Shown one piece after another: positions 41,188 to 48,969 of a stretch of DNA of 51,012 bases. The stretch lies in the NCBI GenBank assembly GCA_036565605.1, contig DATCXV010000026.1, positions 1 to 51,012 on the forward strand. Direction: 5' to 3'. The position numbers were made by a program, and so were the translations under genes. Positions within the stretch are counted from its first letter, which is position 1. Every line of letters starts with the position of its first letter. Source of the stretch: UBA6065 sp036565605. Lineage in GTDB: Bacteria > Patescibacteriota > Minisyncoccia > Phycocordibacterales > UBA6065. Under the pieces are notes generated by a model. The model saw nothing but the letters and a program-made list of their open reading frames with translations, was not told the DNA's origin and did no database searches.

Positions 41188-41382
41188 AAAAGAAATCGCC
41201 CTGGAATCGGCACGAATTGTTTCGTACGGATTCCAGGGCGGGCGATGCTCGCGGTTCCACCTAGATTTGTAACTTTCGGATTGTCGCCAGATTAGGGAGT
41301 TCGCCGCGCGCCTTCGGCGCGCGGCCCCGGCTTGGTAGACCAGGCAATCTCTGACAGAGAAATGATACGCTGGCCCAGCCCT
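41188..41382 (-). promoter_or_regulatory. T-box riboswitch controlling thrS
   Basis: Read on the minus strand: stem I base GATTG/CAATC enclosing CCTGGTCTACCAAGCC and a 9-bp GC hairpin (CCGCGCGCC-GAA-GGCGCGCGG); candidate specifier ACC (Thr) at 41336-41334; the conserved T-box AGGTGGAACCGCG (41262-41250), whose bulge TGGA should pair with UCCA of uncharged tRNA-Thr; then a long terminator stem starting CGCCCTGGAAT (41240-41197) with T-run to 41188. Uncharged tRNA-Thr would favour the antiterminator and let thrS be transcribed. Stem I looks short. No separate promoter seen, so transcription may enter from dnaE. Confidence 0.85.
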
Positions 41383-44300
41383 TTACGCAAGCGCCATGAA
41401 ATTGTCCGCGATCAAAGAAATTTCGCCGTTGCGTTCAGACACTTTCGCTTTCAGCGCCACGCATTTATCCGGGGTAATGATGTTTTTAAATCGTGCATAC
41501 GTGCGTGGAAATACCACGGCTTCCATGGTGCCGGTAAGATCGGCCATGCGCAGAAATGCCATCGGCTCGTTCTTTTTGGTCATGATGACACGTACGTCTT
41601 CGATGATCGAACCTAAAACGACTAATTCTTCTTTCACTGCTTTCTTTTCTTCCAACTCCTTCAACGCCTTGGCTTTCAAACTGGAAATGTGAAGCGGACG
41701 CTTTTCCAAAATAGCGCGGTATTTGTCCAAAGGATGTCCGGAAATATACAAACCGAGCAATTCTTTTTCCCAACCAAGCTTTTCGTTCAAGGTAAGTGGC
41801 GCCACGGGTTCAAGGCGAATGTCATCGTGGCCAGAGAAGCCGCCGAAGAGCGAATCTTGTGCGCCGCCTTGATTCATCTTTTCTTTATGATACTCAAGTA
41901 GGCGATCCAAGTTACCGACCATGGCCGAGCGATCCGCAAACTCATCCAACGCTCCCGCTTTGACGAGTGATTCCAACGATTTCTTATTAAGATTTTTGTC
42001 TTTTACACGCGACAGGAAATCTGAAAGTGATTTGTAAGGCCCGTTTGTCTTGCGTTCATGAATGATGGCGCGAGCGATTCCTTCGCCGAAGTTTTTGATG
42101 GTGGTTAGTCCGAAGCGGATTTTATCAGGAGTGCCGCGCACAACCGAAAAAGCCGTGAACGATTCATTCACCGACGGTGGCAATACTGGAATGCCCATGC
42201 GCTTGCATTCGACGATTGACGTTGCAACCGCTTCAACGTCACCAGAATCTGCCGAAAGCACGGCAGACATATAAATGGCGGGGAAGTTTGCCTTGAAATA
42301 TGCTGTTTCGTAGGCGACTTTTCCGTACGACACCGAGTGTGCTTTGTTGAAGCCGTACGCCGCGAACGGTTCGATCCAAGTCCACAGTTCTTTCGCTTTT
42401 TTCTCGGGCCATTTCGAATGCTCGACGCAGCCTTTCACGAATTTTTCCTTCTGCGCAGCCATTTCCTCGGGGATTTTCTTACCGACGGCTTTGCGGAATT
42501 TGTCGAGCTCGCCCCATGAATATCCGGCGATTTTGTGCGCCATCATAAGCAGGTCATCTTGATAAACAAGCACGCCGTATGTTTTTGAAAGAATTGGTTC
42601 AAGCGCTGGGTCCGGGTATTCAACCTTGGATCGCCCATGCTTGCGGTCAATGTACAGAGGAATGAATTGGATTGGGCCCGGGCGGTACAAAGCCACCATT
42701 GCGTTGATATCGTGAATGGTGGTGGGTTTAAGATCCTTCAAATGTTTGGTCATGCCTTCACCGTTCAATTGGAAGAGACCTACTGTTTCACCTTTGGCAA
42801 GCATGTCGAAGGTTTTTCTGTCGTCGAGCGGTACTGCTTCTGGGTCAAGTTTTTTGCCTTCGATTTTTTCGATGCGGTCGATCACGTCGGCCAAAATAGA
42901 AAGGTTTTTCAGACCAAGGAAGTCGAATTTAAGAAGACCGGCGCCGTTCTCGTCGATCGAGTACATGTCGTACTGGGTAATGATCTTCTGTTCGCCCTTG
43001 GTATCGTACTGAAGTGGGGTGAAATCGGTGAGAGTTGTCGGCGCAATGACGATGCCGGCGGCGTGCACGCTGATGTGGCGGGCACAGCCTTCGATTTTTT
43101 TCGCCATATCGATGATGCGCCGTGTGTCCGAGTCTTTCTGATACAGTTCGCGCAATTCAGCGACGTCTTCCAGCGCTTTGTCGATGGTCATAGGAAAGCC
43201 TTGGGAACCCATGGGGATGAGCTTTGCCAAACGGTCACCGGTTTCCACGCTGTAACCAAGAGCGCGCGTCACGTCTCGCACCGAACCGCGGGCTGCCATG
43301 GTGCCGAAGGTACCGATCTGGGCTACGCGATCTTTGCCGTACTTGCCTTTAGCATACTCCACCATTTCGTCGCGGCGGTTGTCGGCAAAGTCCATATCGA
43401 TATCAGGAGCGGAAGGACGTTCGGGGTTCAGGAAGCGTTCGAAGGGAATTTCATAGACCAATGGGTCGATGTTGGTAATGCCAGAAAGATATGTCACCAT
43501 CGAACCGGAAACTGATCCGCGGATGTTTGAAAGGATGCCATGGGTACGAGCGTATGCAAGCAGGTCTGCCACGATAAGAAAGTAAGGCGAGTAGCCTTTG
43601 GTCTTGATCACTTCCAATTCGTAATCAACACGCTTCACCACGTCCGGTGTTTGCGGTACGCCGCGCTTTTCGAAGCCATCGTAGACGATCTTACGCAGCA
43701 TGGTATCCGGCGTTTCACCTGCGGGTAGTTTGAAATCAGGGAAAGACCATTTACCCAAGGGCAGATCCAGGTTGCAGATGTTCGCGATTTTTTCGCTATT
43801 TTCGATAGCTTCCGGCGTGTCGCGGAAATATTCTTGGGCTGCTTTGTCTGAAATGAACGAAAAGTCCGCCACATCATCGTCGGAAATGCGGTCGTCGCCG
43901 GATGAATTGACCAGCATCAAAGTTTGCTGTGCCTGCTTGTCGTCGGGCTTCAGATAATAGACATTGCCGCCGGCGACAACAGGAATGCCAGTGCGTTTCG
44001 AGACTTCTTTGGTGCGGGCCATCAACGTTTCGTGTCCGTCGATATCCGGGTGGTGTGTAATTTCCAAGTACAGATCCTCGCCGTATATTTCCTTGTATGA
44101 ATTGGCGATTTCGATCGCCTTTTCAAGGTCGTTGCCTTGCAAGGCAAGCGTCAATGGTCCATTGAATGCCGAAAGGATGGCGACAAGTCCCGTCTTGTGC
44201 TCTGAAAGCAGTTCACGATCGACGCGCGGTTTGTAATAAAAGCCTTCCAAGTACGAGCGCGTCACTAATTGGATCAGATTCTTGTATCCGTCATAGTCTT

Positions 44301-44580
44301 TGGCGAGCAAAATGATACGCGTCCTACGCGAGTCGATGCCGGATTGTTTATCTGCACGTGTTCGCGCAGCGACATAGAAATCGACGCCCAAAATAGGTTT
44401 GATTTCCGCCTTCTTACATTCCTTATAGAACTCGATCGCTCCGTATAAATTTCCGTTATCGGTCAGTGCCAACGCAGAAGCGCCGTCTGCTTTTGCCGCT
44501 TTCACTAACTGATCCAATTTCGGCAAGGCGGAAAGCAGGGAGTAGTGGGAATGGACGTGAAGGTGGATAAAGCGTGACAT
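41383..44580 (-). CDS. dnaE: DNA polymerase III alpha subunit
   Basis: 1065 aa, replicative polymerase. PHP domain at the N-terminus (FIHLHVHSHYSLLSALPKL, GVDFYVA), palm with PDIDMDFADNRRDEMVEYAKGKYG carrying the catalytic aspartates, GAGLLKFDFLGLKNLS, TYGVLVYQDDLL, FNKAHSVSYG, helix-hairpin-helix and an OB-fold at the end. It stops right after the OB-fold, so the tau-binding C-terminus of longer DnaE is absent, in line with the short DnaX here. PHP metal residues look intact. Leaderless start: TATACT on the minus strand ends 6 nt before the ATG. Confidence 0.97.
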   Translation of the reverse strand: MSRFIHLHVHSHYSLLSALPKLDQLVKAAKADGASALALTDNGNLYGAIEFYKECKKAEIKPILGVDFYVAARTRADKQSGIDSRRTRIILLAKDYDGYKNLIQLVTRSYLEGFYYKPRVDRELLSEHKTGLVAILSAFNGPLTLALQGNDLEKAIEIANSYKEIYGEDLYLEITHHPDIDGHETLMARTKEVSKRTGIPVVAGGNVYYLKPDDKQAQQTLMLVNSSGDDRISDDDVADFSFISDKAAQEYFRDTPEAIENSEKIANICNLDLPLGKWSFPDFKLPAGETPDTMLRKIVYDGFEKRGVPQTPDVVKRVDYELEVIKTKGYSPYFLIVADLLAYARTHGILSNIRGSVSGSMVTYLSGITNIDPLVYEIPFERFLNPERPSAPDIDMDFADNRRDEMVEYAKGKYGKDRVAQIGTFGTMAARGSVRDVTRALGYSVETGDRLAKLIPMGSQGFPMTIDKALEDVAELRELYQKDSDTRRIIDMAKKIEGCARHISVHAAGIVIAPTTLTDFTPLQYDTKGEQKIITQYDMYSIDENGAGLLKFDFLGLKNLSILADVIDRIEKIEGKKLDPEAVPLDDRKTFDMLAKGETVGLFQLNGEGMTKHLKDLKPTTIHDINAMVALYRPGPIQFIPLYIDRKHGRSKVEYPDPALEPILSKTYGVLVYQDDLLMMAHKIAGYSWGELDKFRKAVGKKIPEEMAAQKEKFVKGCVEHSKWPEKKAKELWTWIEPFAAYGFNKAHSVSYGKVAYETAYFKANFPAIYMSAVLSADSGDVEAVATSIVECKRMGIPVLPPSVNESFTAFSVVRGTPDKIRFGLTTIKNFGEGIARAIIHERKTNGPYKSLSDFLSRVKDKNLNKKSLESLVKAGALDEFADRSAMVGNLDRLLEYHKEKMNQGGAQDSLFGGFSGHDDIRLEPVAPLTLNEKLGWEKELLGLYISGHPLDKYRAILEKRPLHISSLKAKALKELEEKKAVKEELVVLGSIIEDVRVIMTKKNEPMAFLRMADLTGTMEAVVFPRTYARFKNIITPDKCVALKAKVSERNGEISLIADNFMALA

Positions 44581-44586
44581 ACGGCT

Positions 44587-44594
44587 AGTATACT
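44587..44594. promoter_or_regulatory. Shared palindromic -10 for divergent dnaE and the 44602 gene
   Basis: AGTATACT inside the palindrome TAGTATACTA (44586-44595). Plus-strand TATACT (44589-44594) ends 7 nt before ATG 44602; minus-strand TATACT (44592-44587) ends 6 nt before the dnaE ATG 44580. Both mRNAs are predicted leaderless and the two polymerases could not bind at once. Confidence 0.65.
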
Positions 44595-44601
44595 AAATGC
44601 A

Positions 44602-44859
44602 ATGGACAACGTAAGCTTTGAAGAAGAGAATTTTAATGGCCCAAGCCGTGCGCCGATCGCATCTGCCTCGAAGCCATTTTTTCTGACGCGCATACTTATT
44701 GAAAAAGGTGTGGCAAAAGATGCGCAGGCAGTTTCGACCGTCTATGTGGTTCTTATTATTCTGTGTGTTTTGATATCAGTTGGTACTTTTCTTGTGCTTG
44801 GCGGTTCACAGACGCTTACTCCAAGCGAGATTCAGAAGATGGCTATACCTGCGGAATAA
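44602..44859 (+). CDS. Small membrane protein preceding the pilin genes
   Basis: 85 aa: polar N-terminus (~45 residues), one membrane helix (TVYVVLIILCVLISVGTFLVL) and a short tail. Family unknown. 3-nt gap to the pilin, so likely one transcript; may be a pilus accessory protein by context only. Confidence 0.65.
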   Translation: MDNVSFEEENFNGPSRAPIASASKPFFLTRILIEKGVAKDAQAVSTVYVVLIILCVLISVGTFLVLGGSQTLTPSEIQKMAIPAE

Positions 44860-44862
44860 TAT

Positions 44863-45375
44863 ATGGGAAAGAAAGGCTTCACACTTATTGAACTTCTTGT
44901 TGTCATTGCGATTATCGGGCTTTTGTCTTCGATCGTGCTTGCATCACTGAATACGGCGCGCATAAAAAGCCGCGATGCCGCACGACTTTCTGCGTTGCGC
45001 CAGGTTCAGATAGCTCTTGAATACTATTATGACAAGCATGGCCGCTACCCAGACCCTTCAAGCGATTCGGGAGGCTATTCATGTTCAGGTTGGGATGGTA
45101 CGGTTGACGGCTCGTTTATTCCAGCTCTTGCAGCTGATGGATTTTTGAACACTATTCATGATCCAAATCATGATTCGAACTGTGGAAATCTTGCGTACTA
45201 TCGATATACCGCAGGATCGTATGCCTGTTCGGCATCGCGCGGTGCTTATTATGTGCTTGGTGTACGCGATATGGAAGGATCGTCCGGCACACATTCCAAA
45301 AGTCCGGGTTGGAGCTGTCCTGACCGCGACTGGCAGAGTGAATTCGAATGGGTGATGGGAAAATTCGAGAATTAG
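44863..45375 (+). CDS. Type IV pilin-like protein (GspG/PulG type)
   Basis: 170 aa. Class III signal peptide MGKKG before FTLIELLVVIAIIGLLSSIVLASLN with Glu at +5, cleaved by PilD-type peptidase after G5. The globular part starts with SALRQVQIALEYYYDKHGRYPDP, the pseudopilin/major-pilin region, and has six cysteines that could form disulfides. In Patescibacteria such pilins serve attachment or DNA uptake. The PilB/C/D machinery is not in the window. Confidence 0.9.
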   Translation: MGKKGFTLIELLVVIAIIGLLSSIVLASLNTARIKSRDAARLSALRQVQIALEYYYDKHGRYPDPSSDSGGYSCSGWDGTVDGSFIPALAADGFLNTIHDPNHDSNCGNLAYYRYTAGSYACSASRGAYYVLGVRDMEGSSGTHSKSPGWSCPDRDWQSEFEWVMGKFEN

Positions 45376-45379
45376 TTCC

Positions 45380-45388
45380 TGTTACAAT
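45380..45388 (+). promoter_or_regulatory. Extended -10, leaderless start of the LamG pilin
   Basis: TGT-TACAAT, 6 nt before the ATG at 45395. Confidence 0.6.
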
Positions 45389-45394
45389 CGTATT

Positions 45395-46207
45395 ATGAGA
45401 AAGCGTAACAGAGGCTTCACACTCATAGAACTTTTGGTGGTGATTTCGATCATCTCACTTCTTGCGTCGATCGTTATGTCGTCACTTAATTCCGCACGTG
45501 AGAAGGCGCGTGTGGCCGCTGGCCAGCAGTTTGATGCCACATTGGCGCATGGATTGGGTTCGGACGCGGTCGGGATCTGGGCAATGGAAGAAGGGTCAGG
45601 TGCGTCGGTGGCTGATATCTCTGGAAACAGAAATACAGGCACGATCGTCGGAGCATCGTGGGATGCGGATACGTACGCGTCCCGCTCGTCGCGGTATTCG
45701 CTTACATTTGCTAATGGCAACCGCGTAAACCTCAGCAAGAATCTCGGTATCTCGAATACCAACTTTACGATTTCTATGTGGGTTAAAACTACCAGTTCGA
45801 GTGGCCAGATGTATGCCATCGGTAATGCGGGTGGCGGAGACGGTTTCCGTTTCGGGTTGAACGGCGGAAAAATCGCATTCCTTATCGGCAACGGCAGCTT
45901 TACCGAAACTACCTGTGGTTCGAAAACTGTTAATGACGGAAAGTGGCACCATATTGCCGGCGCGTATGATCGTACGAACCTTGCCTTCAATTGTTATATC
46001 GATGGGGCAATAGCGGGAAAGGTTACGCTTTCGTCTTCTTATCCAAATATGAATGACGCGGTGCCGGCGATTGGCACGCCTCCGTGTTGTGTGAGCTTCA
46101 TTGGTTCGCTCGATGATGTGCGTGTGTATACGGTAAATCTGAGTGGTGCCATGATAGAAAAGATTTTTGCCGAAACTCGAGAGAGATACGGTGATGTATT
46201 ATCTTAG
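45395..46207 (+). CDS. Pilin-like protein with LamG/concanavalin-like domain
   Basis: 270 aa. Prepilin leader MRKRNRG, then FTLIELLVVISIISLLASIVMSSLNSAREKAR, joined to a LamG-type (Laminin_G_3) beta-sandwich ~55-255: GIWAMEEGSGASVADISGNRNTGTIVG, YSLTFANGNRVNLS, FTISMWVKT, KWHHIAGAYD, YIDGAIAG, IGSLDDVRVYTVNLS. Such domains bind glycans or proteins, so this is a likely tip or minor pilin adhesin. Separate promoter from the major pilin allows different dosage. Confidence 0.88.
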   Translation: MRKRNRGFTLIELLVVISIISLLASIVMSSLNSAREKARVAAGQQFDATLAHGLGSDAVGIWAMEEGSGASVADISGNRNTGTIVGASWDADTYASRSSRYSLTFANGNRVNLSKNLGISNTNFTISMWVKTTSSSGQMYAIGNAGGGDGFRFGLNGGKIAFLIGNGSFTETTCGSKTVNDGKWHHIAGAYDRTNLAFNCYIDGAIAGKVTLSSSYPNMNDAVPAIGTPPCCVSFIGSLDDVRVYTVNLSGAMIEKIFAETRERYGDVLS

Positions 46208-46221
46208 TTTTTACAAATACG

Positions 46222-46824
46222 TTGAACGATATCCGTTACAAGGTGGGCATAGACGAAGTTGGGCGAGGGCCATTGGCTGGTCCTGTGGCGTTGTGCGCAT
46301 GTGTCGTGCCTCATGATTTTGATATGGCGCAACTTGCTGGTATTCGAGACTCGAAACAATTGTCGCCGCAAAAGCGCGAAGAATGGTTTTTAAAAATATC
46401 CACAATGAAGGCGGCGGGATTTCTGGATTTCGCCTATGTTGCCATTTCGGCGAGCGAGATAGATGCGATGGGCATCGCGCCAGCTATTTCGCGCGCGGTT
46501 GCGGAATGTCTTGGTGCGCTGCGTGTACCGCACGAGGCGACACAGATATTTTTGGATGGTTCCTTGCGTGCGCCCAAACGATTCATTATGCAGGAGACTA
46601 TTATTAAGGGTGACGAAAAGGTTCCGATCATTTCCGCTGCGTCCATTGTAGCCAAGGTACTGCGGGATCGATATATGGAAGGAGAGGCGAGAAAGTATCC
46701 ACACTATGGTTTCGATGCACATAAAGGATATGGCACCGCTGCACACCGTAAGGCGATTAGGAAGCATGGGCCATCGCCTTTGCATAGGTTGTCATTCTTG
46801 ACAAACATACTAAAAGGTGTATAA
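46222..46824 (+). CDS. rnhB: Ribonuclease HII
   Basis: 200 aa. VGIDEVGRGPLAGPVALCACVV (first catalytic D-E pair), RDSKQLSPQKRE, FLDGSLRAP, IISAASIVAKVLRDRYM, and YGFDAHKGYGTAAHRKAI are the RNase HII signatures. Removes ribonucleotides and RNA primers. The start is a TTG at 46222; the alternative GTG eight codons on would cut into the first catalytic strand. The promoter of the next gene lies inside its last codons. Confidence 0.95.
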   Translation: MNDIRYKVGIDEVGRGPLAGPVALCACVVPHDFDMAQLAGIRDSKQLSPQKREEWFLKISTMKAAGFLDFAYVAISASEIDAMGIAPAISRAVAECLGALRVPHEATQIFLDGSLRAPKRFIMQETIIKGDEKVPIISAASIVAKVLRDRYMEGEARKYPHYGFDAHKGYGTAAHRKAIRKHGPSPLHRLSFLTNILKGV

Positions 46825-46825
46825 T
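46798..46825 (+). promoter_or_regulatory. Consensus promoter of the Nudix-like cassette
   Basis: TTGACA (46798-46803), 16-nt spacer, TATAAT (46820-46825), both perfect hexamers; overlaps the rnhB stop. Start near 46832, leader ~75 nt with hairpin ATCC/GGAT and SD AAAGGAG. Confidence 0.8.
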
Positions 46826-46907
46826 ATAGAACAGCTGATCTTTGCAAATCCATGGTGGATATGCGCGGTCGGCCAACCTTAACTAATACAGAAAGGAGAC
46901 TTGCACC

Positions 46908-47618
46908 ATGCAAGCTCAGACACAGAGATATCACTCGCAACGCATCGAGCGGAAAACGGAAAAGGTCACCAGCCATGCGGCCGGTGCGGTCATCGTTCGG
47001 GTAGGCCGGGATGGAATCGTCGAATTCCTTCTGGTGCCCTATACGATGAAGCGGCTGGAACGGTCCGACGAGACCACATTGCGGTGCATCGTCGAGACGC
47101 AGTTGGACTATGCCTCTGGCATGGAGCCCGAATCGCCAACTGACACACTGGAGCGGGGCATTCGCGAAGAGGTCATGAAGGATACGGCGGCCGAGCCGCA
47201 GTGGAACTTCTGGCCGAAGAAACCGATCGTGCTTGCTCGTTTGGGTAGCTGCGAGCGGCGCGGAGGCCGTCACCTCAAGCTGTTCCGTATGATCGTTCTC
47301 GAAAACGGTGTACTGCGGACGGATCCGCTCGTCGAAAATGGTTCATGGAACGGCGCGCCGACTGAGGAAGTCATTGGTGCTCCCCAATGGATCGAGGCTG
47401 CAGAAGCCATCGAACGCATGAGGCGCTCGAAACAGATTCATTTCGATTCCGTTACGGCGGCGCTCTGGAAACTCGTCAACGAGAATCCGGACTATCCGCT
47501 GGTGGCGCAACGGTATGGAGATCTGATCGACCGGCTGTTTGGTAGCCGGCAACCGATCCGGGTCTATGACCACGACTTTGATGCCGTGGTGAGCTACATC
47601 AAGAGCTTCAAGAACTAA
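46908..47618 (+). CDS. Nudix-like hydrolase, divergent
   Basis: 236 aa. HAAGAVIVRVGRDGIVEFLLVPYT is a Nudix opening strand pair, and the later DTLERGIREEVMKDTA resembles the RE-x-x-EE core of the Nudix box, but the first Gly and last Gly are not in place, so catalysis is uncertain. The C-terminal third (YGDLIDRLFGSRQPIRVYDHDFDAVVSYIKSF) is unassigned. SD AAAGGAG at good distance and GC-ending codons set it apart from neighbours, as with the 38.8 kb cassette. Confidence 0.55.
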   Translation: MQAQTQRYHSQRIERKTEKVTSHAAGAVIVRVGRDGIVEFLLVPYTMKRLERSDETTLRCIVETQLDYASGMEPESPTDTLERGIREEVMKDTAAEPQWNFWPKKPIVLARLGSCERRGGRHLKLFRMIVLENGVLRTDPLVENGSWNGAPTEEVIGAPQWIEAAEAIERMRRSKQIHFDSVTAALWKLVNENPDYPLVAQRYGDLIDRLFGSRQPIRVYDHDFDAVVSYIKSFKN

Positions 47619-47640
47619 TGGTGATTTCTTGAATGCATTC

Positions 47641-47679
47641 AAGGCCGGAATTCGCTTTCGCGAATTCCGGCCTTTTTCT
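47641..47679 (+). terminator. Terminator of the Nudix-like cassette
   Basis: 15-bp stem AAGGCCGGAATTCGC/GCGAATTCCGGCCTT, TTTC loop, T-run. One of the longest hairpins in the window. Confidence 0.92.
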
Positions 47680-47697
47680 TGCAATTTCTACAAAGCC

Positions 47698-47706
47698 TGC
47701 TATAGT
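47698..47706 (+). promoter_or_regulatory. rpmF extended -10
   Basis: TGC-TATAGT, 9 nt before the rpmF ATG; leader of only 2-3 nt. Confidence 0.55.
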
Positions 47707-47715
47707 ATCGGGACT

Positions 47716-47940
47716 ATGGTAGTACGAATGCGTTCCACGCGGTCTCATACGGGTAACAGGCGCTCTCATCACGCGCTTAAAAACCCTGCTTTGACCGTTG
47801 ACTCCAAGTCCGGTGCGATTCATCTTCGCCACCGCGCCTCGGCTTTGACCGGTGCTTATAAGGGTCTTGTCGTCATCGACGTCGACAAAAAGGCCAAGAA
47901 AAAGGCTGCCAAGGCCAAGGAGGCCCAGGCTGCTCGATAA
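47716..47940 (+). CDS. rpmF: Ribosomal protein bL32, zinc-free form
   Basis: 74 aa from ATG 47716. RMRSTRSHTGNRRSHHALKNPAL then SGAIHLRHRA and AYKGLVVID follow bL32 (R-R-x-HHxLK, LPHR, YKGR), with the four zinc cysteines replaced. A basic Ala/Lys-rich tail is added. Large-subunit protein. Followed by nusB, a common neighbourhood for ribosome-linked genes. Confidence 0.82.
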   Translation: MVVRMRSTRSHTGNRRSHHALKNPALTVDSKSGAIHLRHRASALTGAYKGLVVIDVDKKAKKKAAKAKEAQAAR

Positions 47941-47944
47941 CAAG

Positions 47945-47974
47945 AAGCCGCGCCCCAAAGGGGCGCGGCTTTCT
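47945..47974 (+). terminator. rpmF terminator
   Basis: Stem AAGCCGCGCCCC/GGGGCGCGGCTT with AAA loop and short T-rich flank. Confidence 0.85.
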
Positions 47975-48053
47975 TCTTGTGTATTTCTCTGCTTGCGTCC
48001 TTTCGCTTTCGGGCGTAATATCAATATATAGCTTAAGCTACTTCGTACATTTT

Positions 48054-48953
48054 ATGGCAAACCGGCACCTGGCCCGATCAGTTGTCCTGCAGTCTCTCTT
48101 CGAGTGGGATTTCCGCGATCAGAAGGACTCCATCCTTTCTGGCGCCGTTGTTCGTAATGCTACTGAATTTGCACCGGGCAATTCTGATATTTCATTCATG
48201 CAAGAATTGGGTGATGGTGTTTTGAAGAAGCGTCCCGAGATCGACACTATCATTGTGAAAGCTGCGCCAGACTGGCCGCTTGAAAAAATCTCTATCGTTG
48301 ACCGAAATGTGTTGCGTTTGGGTCTGTACGAACTTTTGTTCGCGGATCGCAATGAAGTGCCGGCAAAAGTGGCGATCAACGAAGCGATCGAACTTGCCAA
48401 ATCTTTTGGCGGCGAAAACTCGGGTAAATTTGTGAACGGTGTATTGGGTTCGGTCTATAAAGAGCTCGGTGAGCCGGGCAAAGATGCGGTTTCGAAGAAA
48501 AAAGACGATAAATTCAACGTTCCGTTCGAAAAGATGCCGATCCAAAAGCTTGGTGGCGCAGTGGTCTTTGGTCGCCATGACGGCCATGTCTATTTGGCCT
48601 TGGTCCACGACGTCTTCGGTCACTGGACTTTGTCCAAAGGCAAGCTTGAAGGCGATGAAGCGGTGGAAGCCGGTACGATCCGCGAGATCAAAGAAGAAAT
48701 GGGCATTGATATCAAAATCGTAAAAGAAGTGGCATCGAACGAATATGTTGCCACTCATCCCGAGCACGGCAAGATCCGAAAGCAAGTCAACTATTTTCTG
48801 GCTGAAGCGAAGTACGGACCGCTCACTCTGGGTTCGTCCGGTGGACTCGACAAGGCGCAGTGGTTTAGAGCAGACCAATTAGGCGACCTCAATTTTTATG
48901 ACGACATGTTGCCGATTATTTCCAAGGCGGTCAAAATGATTCCAAAAAAATAG
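48054..48953 (+). CDS. nusB: NusB-Nudix hydrolase fusion
   Basis: 299 aa from ATG 48054. Residues 1-~145 are NusB (antitermination factor, binds boxA with NusE): HLARSVVLQSLFEWDF, then ISIVDRNVLRLGLYELLF and PAKVAINEAIELAKSFGGENSGKFVNGVLG. After a Lys-rich linker, residues ~163-299 are a Nudix domain with a full Nudix box: G196-x5-E202-x7-R210-E211-I-x-E214-E215-x-G217. So it should hydrolyse a nucleoside-diphosphate-linked substrate. Both halves keep their key residues, in one uninterrupted frame. Next comes rnc (16-nt gap), then smc. This fusion is not one I know from well-studied bacteria. Confidence 0.9.
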   Translation: MANRHLARSVVLQSLFEWDFRDQKDSILSGAVVRNATEFAPGNSDISFMQELGDGVLKKRPEIDTIIVKAAPDWPLEKISIVDRNVLRLGLYELLFADRNEVPAKVAINEAIELAKSFGGENSGKFVNGVLGSVYKELGEPGKDAVSKKKDDKFNVPFEKMPIQKLGGAVVFGRHDGHVYLALVHDVFGHWTLSKGKLEGDEAVEAGTIREIKEEMGIDIKIVKEVASNEYVATHPEHGKIRKQVNYFLAEAKYGPLTLGSSGGLDKAQWFRADQLGDLNFYDDMLPIISKAVKMIPKK

Positions 48954-48969
48954 CAGATACATACCGGAT

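Noticed and set aside
42637..43515. 292-aa frame antisense to dnaE
   Set aside because: Opposite conserved DnaE palm motifs; no start signal or recognisable domain.
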